Shown here: piece by piece, positions 36,035-42,088 of the stretch | How positions within the stretch are numbered: position 1 is the first letter of the stretch | Layout: each line of letters opens with the position of its first letter | Virus record (IMG/VR): IMGVR_UViG_3300046830_000116 | Span: 1-42,088 of that record | Direction: 5' to 3' (one strand) | From: a virus | Length of the DNA stretch: 42,088 nucleotides | Notes under the pieces: generated by a model | Seen by the model: only the letters and a program-made list of their open reading frames with translations | What the model was told of the DNA's origin: nothing | Database searches by the model: none | Translations under genes and position numbers: made by a program

Positions 36035-37347
36035 TAGTACATTCTCCAAGCTGATAAGTAAGCATTAGAAAAATATTGAGTAGAATTTTGACTACTTACA
36101 TATCTATATCTAACTTCTTCTCCTGCATAAAATCTAATTCCAATATAATAAGTACCACTTAAAGTAATTTGCCCTTCTGCTATAAATGTAGTTGTACTCC
36201 AATCTCCAATAGCACTACCCATACCATCTACTAAATGACTGTTAGCATTTCCTGAATGAGCTAAAAACATATAAGTTGTATCTGCAGTATCACTTGCATA
36301 CCTGCCTAAAGAAGCAGAGCCTCTTATATACCATGTACCTGTGCCTAATGTTATATAGTTTCCTGTGACACTTGTTCCGTTATAACCATACCTTACTGTT
36401 GTTCCTAATGGATGCCAAAAATATCCCGAAGCTGCTGTGCCTAATCCTGATGGCGGAGTTGAGTAATCTCGTTTTAAAACATCAGGAGCTCTGTTTACAG
36501 CACTTGAGCTTGAAGATAAAAAGCCTGATGAACTGTTATGTCTTAAATCTCCTGTAATTGTGCTTGATGCAGTAACTGTAGTGACACTTGGAGTTGATGA
36601 AAGAGCCAAAGTTGGAGTACCAGAAGTGCCACCTCCTGTTAAATTACTACCTGCAGTTACTCCTGTAATATCTCCCTTTGAGTCTAGTTGAGATTGAATA
36701 TTAGAAGAAACTCCATTCAAATGTAAAAACTCAGCATTACTAATAGTTCCATCTGCAATTTTTGCAGCATCTATATCTGCTCCAGACTTTATATTAGAAT
36801 CATCTATATTAGTTAAGCTATTACCTGTTCCATCTGCATCAAAAGTTTTATTAAGAAATGTTGTGGTACTATCCGCACTTATAGGAGTAACTCCGCCTAT
36901 AGTTGCATTAGAAGATAAACTTACATAATCTAAACAATCTATAACTGCAGCACTAGAACCTGCTCCATCAAGTATAACCATTTTTGTCATACCATTTGGA
37001 ATAGTGACTGTTGCACCTGAGCCTTGTTTAATTATTATTGATTGATTTCCTGATGTTCCATTTCTTATCAACATCATTTTAGAAATCGTGGTTGGATTTA
37101 TAGTTAAGGTTCTTGTTGCACTTAATGAAGGAGTAGAAGTGACTAAGATAAACATTTTTCTATATAAGTGCGAAGCTTGATTTACTGTGACAGTTTGGTC
37201 AGCATCACTTCCAAAAGTTGCACCTGTGCCATAAGAGAAAGCTTCTCCTATTAGCTCTAAATTTACATTAGTAGTATCACCCCATGTACCACTACCTTCA
37301 CCAGTAGCTAGTTCGGTTAATACTAAATCGTTATCATAACTTGGCAT
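36034..37347 (-). CDS. tail-fibre protein, 437 aa
   Basis: The N-terminus (MPSYDNDLVLTELATGEGSG, then TWGDTTNVNLELIGEAFSYG) is that of a widespread marine phage tail-fibre type. The middle is Ser/Thr/Gly-rich (LSLSSN-type and GNSLTNIDDSNIKSGADIDA repeats). The C-terminal ~130 residues form a distinct beta domain (TTVRYGYNGTSVTGNYITLG) that is probably the receptor-binding or cap part. The host receptor is unknown. Confidence 0.8.
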   Translation of the reverse strand: MPSYDNDLVLTELATGEGSGTWGDTTNVNLELIGEAFSYGTGATFGSDADQTVTVNQASHLYRKMFILVTSTPSLSATRTLTINPTTISKMMLIRNGTSGNQSIIIKQGSGATVTIPNGMTKMVILDGAGSSAAVIDCLDYVSLSSNATIGGVTPISADSTTTFLNKTFDADGTGNSLTNIDDSNIKSGADIDAAKIADGTISNAEFLHLNGVSSNIQSQLDSKGDITGVTAGSNLTGGGTSGTPTLALSSTPSVTTVTASSTITGDLRHNSSSGFLSSSSSAVNRAPDVLKRDYSTPPSGLGTAASGYFWHPLGTTVRYGYNGTSVTGNYITLGTGTWYIRGSASLGRYASDTADTTYMFLAHSGNANSHLVDGMGSAIGDWSTTTFIAEGQITLSGTYYIGIRFYAGEEVRYRYVSSQNSTQYFSNAYLSAWRMY

Positions 37348-37362
37348 AATTTACCTCTTTGA

Positions 37363-38097
37363 TTATGCGACCTCATTCCAATCTGGACTTTGAGAATCAT
37401 TTACTGTACTCCAAGAAGGAGTTTGTGAATCACTAACTGGTGTAAAGTTTGAACTTTGGTCATCATCAACTTTACTCCAAATTCTTACATTACCTATTGC
37501 ACCCGAAACTGCAACACCGCTAACTCCTACAACTGCTTTTGCAATTACTGTTTCATTACCTATAGCAGATGTTGCTGATACACCTGTAGGCACTATATTG
37601 TTTTCTGTAATTAAAGATTCATTACCTAAAGCTGTAGTAGCAGATACACTTCCTATTTGTGCTGCAGTCACATTACAATCTGCAGTTATTGTTTCATTTC
37701 CAAGTGCAGATACTTTAGCATCAGAAGAAACTCCTTGAACTGCACCACCAAATACAACTGCGTTTCCTACTGCTGTTGTTCCTGTAATAGTATCGGTATC
37801 AAATGTATTTGCTACGCTTACAACTGCACCTGCAGTATTTTGTAAATTACCAACAGAACTTGTTGCTGATACTCCTGTTATAGGCGGTGTCGTAGTAGCT
37901 GTAAATGTAGTAGTTCCTACTGAAGTTGTTGCTTGTAATCCAGAAATATCTTCATGTATTCTTGCACCTGCACTTGCTACAACTGTGCCCACAGACATTA
38001 CTCCTACATTTGTTGCAACAGTTACTATTATATTAGGACCTGTTGCTGTTCCTAAAGATGCAAAAGGTGCTTGTGCAAATGCACTTAATCCAAACAT
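37363..38097 (-). CDS. repeat-rich tail-fibre-associated protein, 244 aa
   Basis: This Thr/Val/Ser/Gly-rich protein is made of degenerate ~20-residue repeats such as PTGVSATSAIGNETVIAKA and QIGSVSATTALGNESLI. It ends with repeated DSQTPSWSTVNDSQSPDWNE motifs. Proteins of this type recur beside fibres in marine phages. It could be a fibre shaft or adhesin. The start follows the previous stop directly. Confidence 0.72.
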   Translation of the reverse strand: MFGLSAFAQAPFASLGTATGPNIIVTVATNVGVMSVGTVVASAGARIHEDISGLQATTSVGTTTFTATTTPPITGVSATSSVGNLQNTAGAVVSVANTFDTDTITGTTAVGNAVVFGGAVQGVSSDAKVSALGNETITADCNVTAAQIGSVSATTALGNESLITENNIVPTGVSATSAIGNETVIAKAVVGVSGVAVSGAIGNVRIWSKVDDDQSSNFTPVSDSQTPSWSTVNDSQSPDWNEVA

Positions 38098-38358
38098 TTA
38101 ATTACCTGATAAGAATTGATATACAGGTCCATATGCAATATCTGTTCCAAAAAAAGTATTTAATAAAAATATTGCTCCATTTATAAATACAATCTTTGTT
38201 CCAACTACAATAAAAACTATCCAACCGATTGTTAATAACAGACCATGTTTTTGATAAAACTCTTTTACTTTCCTAATTATTGGAAAGTTCCATCGACCTT
38301 CTGTAAAAGCTGTATTCAATACAGGCATTAAATAAAATAATTTATTTTTTATATTCAA
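38098..38358 (-). CDS. small membrane protein, up to 86 aa
   Basis: One long or two short hydrophobic segments lie near 40-68 (LLLTIGWIVFIVVGTKIVFI, NGAIFLLNTFF), with a basic N-terminal part. The start is probably TTG 38358, with GGAG nine bases upstream, since no ATG occurs before codon 11. Function unknown; a holin or membrane accessory is possible. Confidence 0.58.
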   Translation of the reverse strand: MNIKNKLFYLMPVLNTAFTEGRWNFPIIRKVKEFYQKHGLLLTIGWIVFIVVGTKIVFINGAIFLLNTFFGTDIAYGPVYQFLSGN

Positions 38359-38359
38359 C

Positions 38360-38479
38360 TTAATAAGCTCCTAGCATCATTGCAAAAGGAATTAATTCAT
38401 AATAAACAAGTGCAACAGTTGCTGTAATAATGACTCCTGATAAGAATCCGCCTAAAAGTGTTAATAATTTAGATGCCAT
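38360..38479 (-). CDS. very small membrane protein, 39 aa
   Basis: The open frame MASKLLTLLGGFLSGVIITA... is almost entirely one hydrophobic segment. GGAGGAA lies before ATG 38479. It overlaps the COQ4-like gene by 11 nt and is followed at once by another small membrane protein. Function unknown. Confidence 0.62.
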   Translation of the reverse strand: MASKLLTLLGGFLSGVIITATVALVYYELIPFAMMLGAY

Positions 38480-39248
38480 AGTTCCTCCTTTTATTCCATT
38501 CTAAATACTGTATAGGTTGTTCAAAACCAAATTCTTTCCTCAAATCATCTACATCTTTTTTTAAAAAATATAATAAAGAGTGTTCAATTAAATTATTTTT
38601 ATTTACTTTTTCTCCAATTTTTAATGCCTCTTTTAATATAAAAAAAGGTTTTAATGATTTTGCTTTCCAAGCTACTCTACAAGTAACCAAAAAACTTACA
38701 TATAACAATCCAATGTTCTTTACTTGTTTCCAAGTTACTGCTTGTATTAAAGCTTCTCCAAAAGGTGAAGTGTCATATTGAAACAAAACATGATACAAAT
38801 CATGTGTAAAAAATATATGTCTGCCAACATTCATTCTAAGTTTGTGAATTCTTTCATCAGAAATCATATCTACATCTAATATATCTTCTTTGTATCTTTC
38901 ATTATAAAGCTCATCAAATGTCCAATCTTTGTAAAATTTATGTAATTGTTTGCCTGCAGTATTTTTTGGCAAACTTTTTAAATATTTCATATTAGAAATT
39001 TTTGGCAGTATTTTTTCTTTACAATAATTAACATCATTCCAATCTAAACCTAATGCAATATTTATTCTAGTTGGAGAACTTGTAAAATTTTTACGCATTT
39101 TTTTTCTTGTTAAAAACATTAACTGTGTGTACAAAGATTGTAATTCTGCAAGTCTTGCTTTGGATTCTGGTTGAGATTCTCTTTGTTCAGAAGCATCTCT
39201 TAATAAAATTGATATTGATAATTTAATGAATGTAAATAAATTGAACAT
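38469..39248 (-). CDS. COQ4-like protein
   Basis: This 259-residue protein carries the zinc-binding signature of the COQ4 family: HDLYH at 149-153 followed after 11 residues by Glu165 (HDLYHVLFQYDTSPFGEALI). The upstream segment YLKSLPKNTAGKQLHKFYKD fits the LP-x-G-T-x-G region of the family. COQ4 takes part in ubiquinone (coenzyme Q) synthesis, reportedly in removing the ring carboxyl group. A phage copy among tail-fibre genes is unusual. It could be an auxiliary metabolic gene that supports host respiration, or a family member with another role. Confidence 0.75.
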   Translation of the reverse strand: MFNLFTFIKLSISILLRDASEQRESQPESKARLAELQSLYTQLMFLTRKKMRKNFTSSPTRINIALGLDWNDVNYCKEKILPKISNMKYLKSLPKNTAGKQLHKFYKDWTFDELYNERYKEDILDVDMISDERIHKLRMNVGRHIFFTHDLYHVLFQYDTSPFGEALIQAVTWKQVKNIGLLYVSFLVTCRVAWKAKSLKPFFILKEALKIGEKVNKNNLIEHSLLYFLKKDVDDLRKEFGFEQPIQYLEWNKRRNYGI

Positions 39249-39249
39249 C

Positions 39250-39981
39250 TTATTTAGCTATAGTTACAATCCTAGCTACTTTTGATGATTCATTTTTAAT
39301 AGCAATTTCTGAACTTGAAATTCTTTTTACATCATATTGTTCTATTTGTGTTTCGCCTATAGAACAGTTTTGCGAAAAGAAGATATAAAACAAATTAACA
39401 TTTTCTCGTTTTACTGTTTTAATTTGTCCTGCATCAATATCTAATAATTTTAAATTGTAACCTTCTTTTTCAGTCATAAAACAAAGAAACCTTGTATCAT
39501 CTTCTAGTGCCGTTTGAGCAGCGTATCTACCATTAATATGCCATTTAGCAGAACGAGGATATATAACATCAAAATCCGCACCAAATTTGTAAGAAGTTAA
39601 AAGTTCTTTATTTGCAACTGCTTCTTCTACTGTGCTTTCTGTATATTCTCCATTTTTAATTTTGTCGTCTGCAGTAATATCTTTCCATCTTTGGATATCA
39701 CTAGCTTGTATTCCATCTTCTTCTTTCCATCTTTGACAAGATTGAATTTTACCTTGTATCAAAACAAAATGATTAGGTCGATATACAACATGAGGACTAA
39801 CTTCATCAACAATATGTTCATCTAGTTCAGCAGTAGTTTCACTAAAATAAAGCAAACCTTCTTCAAAAGTATCTCGACTTTGTATATCTCCTTTATTTCC
39901 TGTAGTTACTGTTACTTGAAATTCATCATCTATAACTTTATGAGTTTCTGGAATCCAATTAAAATCAAATCTTACTGTCAT
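39250..39981 (-). CDS. unknown protein, 243 aa
   Basis: No family is recognised. Strand-rich with aromatic and acidic residues (ETHKVIDDEFQVTVTTGNKG near 12-31), no signal or membrane segment. It is tightly coupled to the genes on both sides, between a COQ4-like and a fibre-associated gene. A structural or a metabolic role would both fit. Confidence 0.68.
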   Translation of the reverse strand: MTVRFDFNWIPETHKVIDDEFQVTVTTGNKGDIQSRDTFEEGLLYFSETTAELDEHIVDEVSPHVVYRPNHFVLIQGKIQSCQRWKEEDGIQASDIQRWKDITADDKIKNGEYTESTVEEAVANKELLTSYKFGADFDVIYPRSAKWHINGRYAAQTALEDDTRFLCFMTEKEGYNLKLLDIDAGQIKTVKRENVNLFYIFFSQNCSIGETQIEQYDVKRISSSEIAIKNESSKVARIVTIAK

Positions 39982-40214
39982 TATATTTCCTCCGATACAA
40001 TTTTTTTTGCATTAGCATCTACATTAAATATGTCGTATATATTTTCTTGTGTAATGTGTCTGAAAAATTCTTGTTTAATGTGTACTTCTTCATAACCTTC
40101 AAACATAGATTTAGGTTTACGAATAGCAATTCCTCTATAATCACAACGATATACTATTGTTCCATTATCAGCAGTTTCTTCGTAATAAATAATATCTTCT
40201 GCTTTTTCAACCAT
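39981..40214 (-). CDS. unknown protein, 77 aa
   Basis: A small acidic protein (MVEKAEDIIYYEETADNGTI...). ATG 40214 shares a base with the preceding stop (TAATG), which makes it the better start than one eight codons earlier. No family recognised; part of the fibre-region operon. Confidence 0.62.
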   Translation of the reverse strand: MVEKAEDIIYYEETADNGTIVYRCDYRGIAIRKPKSMFEGYEEVHIKQEFFRHITQENIYDIFNVDANAKKIVSEEI

Positions 40215-41002
40215 TATTTTGTAATACTTATATTCCAAGTACCTGACATATTAACATTCGTATTAGTAGCAGTGGTCCAACTAAAAGTTGTATATGCTCC
40301 GATTCCAGGATAAGTACCTTGAATAGACCATTGTTTGCCAGTTATCCATCCACTGTTTTGATGAGTATCACTTCCATAAAGTCTAGTTGTAGGAACTCCA
40401 TCTTTAGCAGGAACATCAATATAACGAAAAGGACAAGTTGAAGTATTCCAATTAGCTCCTGCATTGTAATTAGTTCCCCATGTTCCACCTATAGCTAATG
40501 CAAAGTTAAGATTACCCCAAGCTCCATTGTTTGTTTTGGATTGCGAAGCCCAAAAACCAGCAGTATAACGATTTGTAGTTGTAGGATTATTATCAGTTCC
40601 TCTAAAGTGATTAAAAGATATTGCACCAGAAGAAGGTATTTGTCCTGCATTTCCTACTTGGTCTATACCTTCTTTAAATGCGTAAGTAAGGGTTGACTGT
40701 CCTCCAATATAAGGATAAGCAGTGCTACTTCCTAACTGTGACATTTTTCGCCCAAACTGACGATAATAACCATTATATGCTGGAGTCCCTGGAACACCTT
40801 TACTTCCAGGTACTGCTGGAAAATATATATTTGTGCTTGAATAAGCTACTGCATTAGCAACAGTAACAGGATTATTATTACTATTCAAATTTCCTGCATA
40901 GTATTCACTCATACTGTCAGGAGGCTGACCACTTGTTCCACCATAACTCCATTCTGTTCGGATGTTAGTCATTGAAACAGAACCTGATGCAGGTATCGTC
41001 AT
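40214..41002 (-). CDS. tail-fibre/adhesin protein, 262 aa
   Basis: It starts MTIPASGSVSMTNIRTEWSY and contains IPSSGAISFNHFRGTDNN near 125, both hallmark segments of a recurrent marine phage fibre-region protein. The rest is Gly, Ser, Tyr, Asn and Trp-rich and likely beta-structured. It probably forms part of a receptor-binding fibre or tip. It overlaps the S74 fibre gene by 4 nt. Confidence 0.75.
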   Translation of the reverse strand: MTIPASGSVSMTNIRTEWSYGGTSGQPPDSMSEYYAGNLNSNNNPVTVANAVAYSSTNIYFPAVPGSKGVPGTPAYNGYYRQFGRKMSQLGSSTAYPYIGGQSTLTYAFKEGIDQVGNAGQIPSSGAISFNHFRGTDNNPTTTNRYTAGFWASQSKTNNGAWGNLNFALAIGGTWGTNYNAGANWNTSTCPFRYIDVPAKDGVPTTRLYGSDTHQNSGWITGKQWSIQGTYPGIGAYTTFSWTTATNTNVNMSGTWNISITK

Positions 41003-42088
41003 CCCTTAACCTCTAGTTCTTTTACTTTAGCTGTAAGAGTTTCTATTTGTTCTTGTTGTTCTTTAATTGCTTCTACTAATAACCCTACTGTGTTGCCATA
41101 ACGAATAGCTAAATGTTCTTCTGGTTTTTCTCCTTTTGTTTCATCTACTATAGTTTCAGCGGTATAAACCGCTTCTGGTAATACTTTTTCTAAATCTTGT
41201 GCTATCAGTCCTGTACTCTTTTCTCCATCTTTTTTGTAGGTAAAGGTAACACCTTTTAAGTCTTTTATTTTTTCAATAGGATTTTTTATAACTTCTATGT
41301 TTTCTTTTAGTCTAATATCTGAAACACTTCCATACGCTGTTACATTTCCTTCTGTTGTAAAATTACCACTAGAATCTATTACGGCTTTATCGTCTCCACT
41401 TCCTGAATTATAAGTTCTAAAATAATGGCTATTAGTTGTCTGATAATAGTTATGGTTTCCATGAGCTTGAATTTTATGTGCTTTTTCTCCTGTCCAATTT
41501 CCAGTAGTAAAAGTAATATCGGTGTTAGCCTCTACATTCATACCACCATAAGCAAGAATTCTTCCTGCATCAGACATATCTATTCTTGCAGCAACAATAC
41601 CTGAGCCACCATCATTTCCTAAAAATACAAAATCTTTATCTTGAATTGAAGCAGTTAAATTAAAATTTGAAGAGCCACTTTCAATGTTTCCCCATTCAGT
41701 TCCATCATCTTTAAATCTTATATGTTCTCCACCAGCATCTAAAATAATATCTCCTACAACATCTAAATTTAAATCTCCAGAAGCATTGCTAACAGTTGGT
41801 GCAGCACCTAGTGCTATATTGTCAGAGCCATCTTCTACTACAGCTTTACTTGCAGGTAATGTACAAAATACATCTTTAGTTCCTGCAGAGAAATTTACTG
41901 CGGAGTCAGAGTTAGAACTACTTATTATTGTAGTTCTTGATAATGTGTCTGGAGAAGCGTCAGTGACTGTGCCTAAACCAACTTCAAACTCATCTGCAGT
42001 TTGATGAACAATAGCATAATAACAAGTATTGGAATTACCTATACCTGCTACAAAGGATTCAAAACCTGTCTCAGCACCTGCTAAATCT
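40999..42088 (-). CDS. tail fibre/tailspike with S74 intramolecular chaperone (5' partial)
   Basis: The frame is open to the right edge, so the N-terminus is missing; an ATG at 41577 is internal. The visible 362 residues are beta-rich fibre (for example NIESGSSNFNLTASIQDKDF) ending in a peptidase S74 domain of about 110 residues. That domain starts at SDIRLKENIEVIKNPIEKIK and includes GVTFTYKKDGEKSTGLIAQD, then LEKVLPEAV. It closes with a coiled coil (EAIKEQQEQIETLTAKVKEL). S74 domains help trimers fold and then cut themselves off before the Ser-Asp site. Confidence 0.88.
   Translation of the reverse strand, partial: DLAGAETGFESFVAGIGNSNTCYYAIVHQTADEFEVGLGTVTDASPDTLSRTTIISSSNSDSAVNFSAGTKDVFCTLPASKAVVEDGSDNIALGAAPTVSNASGDLNLDVVGDIILDAGGEHIRFKDDGTEWGNIESGSSNFNLTASIQDKDFVFLGNDGGSGIVAARIDMSDAGRILAYGGMNVEANTDITFTTGNWTGEKAHKIQAHGNHNYYQTTNSHYFRTYNSGSGDDKAVIDSSGNFTTEGNVTAYGSVSDIRLKENIEVIKNPIEKIKDLKGVTFTYKKDGEKSTGLIAQDLEKVLPEAVYTAETIVDETKGEKPEEHLAIRYGNTVGLLVEAIKEQQEQIETLTAKVKELEVKG

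Noticed and set aside
36525-36531. Further CTGATGA copies in the late region as extra hammerheads (also near 31388)
   Set aside because: They lie within coding genes and lack the flanking stems I and III and the GAAA element.

Overview
The window looks like part of the genome of a double-stranded DNA bacteriophage of a Gram-negative, probably marine, bacterium. Genes are packed end to end. There is a phage-type primase-helicase, a recombination set, a giant internal virion-type protein, tail fibres with an S74 chaperone end, a GH24 lysozyme and a nested spanin pair. Many proteins (the MTIPASGSVS fibre, the giant LPD38-type protein, the glycine-rich internal proteins) resemble those of uncultured marine phages. 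No portal, capsid, terminase or DNA polymerase gene is visible, so these probably lie outside the window. The host cannot be named from the sequence.

Layout: (1) 1-5411, + strand: a MoxR/CobS-like AAA+ ATPase, an unknown protein, a DUF2201/CobT-like metallopeptidase-VWA protein and three unknown genes. (2) 5412-5888, gene-free: terminators, two perfect DnaA boxes, a strong promoter and a predicted ~98-nt small RNA. (3) 5889-6548, + strand: a leaderless gene and a ribbon-helix-helix protein. (4) 6490-9117, - strand: a leaderless small gene, an iteron-like array, a primase-helicase and an unknown gene. (5) 9219-14526, + strand: a RecB/Cas4-like nuclease, a Sak3-type annealing protein, an SSB-like protein, a Ref-like HNH nuclease, a Hjc-like nuclease and many small unknown genes. 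(6) 14527-14770: a repeat-bearing junction. (7) 14771-42088, - strand: virion, lysis, curli-like and tail-fibre genes; the operon starts beyond the right edge.

The most striking content is regulatory RNA. Three + strand transcription units (starting at 143, 1363 and 4079) each have the same leader: a terminator-like hairpin, a type III hammerhead ribozyme, a CTTTTAACTTTC box and a Shine-Dalgarno sequence. The three ribozymes keep the core and loops but use different paired stem sequences. The small RNA at 5643-5740 carries GAAAGTTAAAAG and CACCTCC, the exact complements of the box and the Shine-Dalgarno. It could therefore pair with all three leaders and shut (or tune) translation. Next to its promoter lie two DnaA boxes, so replication and this RNA control may be linked.

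A second genome-scale signal is a 20-bp palindrome, AAATATTACYRGTAATATTT, with about 14 full or partial copies spread every ~1-2.7 kb over the first 21 kb, inside and between genes. None was seen to the right of that. It could be a repressor, stoperator, recombination or DNA-organising site.

The late region holds CsgF, CsgG and a curlin-repeat protein, plus a FecR-domain protein, directly beside the lysis genes: a phage-borne curli-type secretion set. It also holds a COQ4-like protein among the tail-fibre genes. All calls come from reading the sequence; no database or folding program was run.
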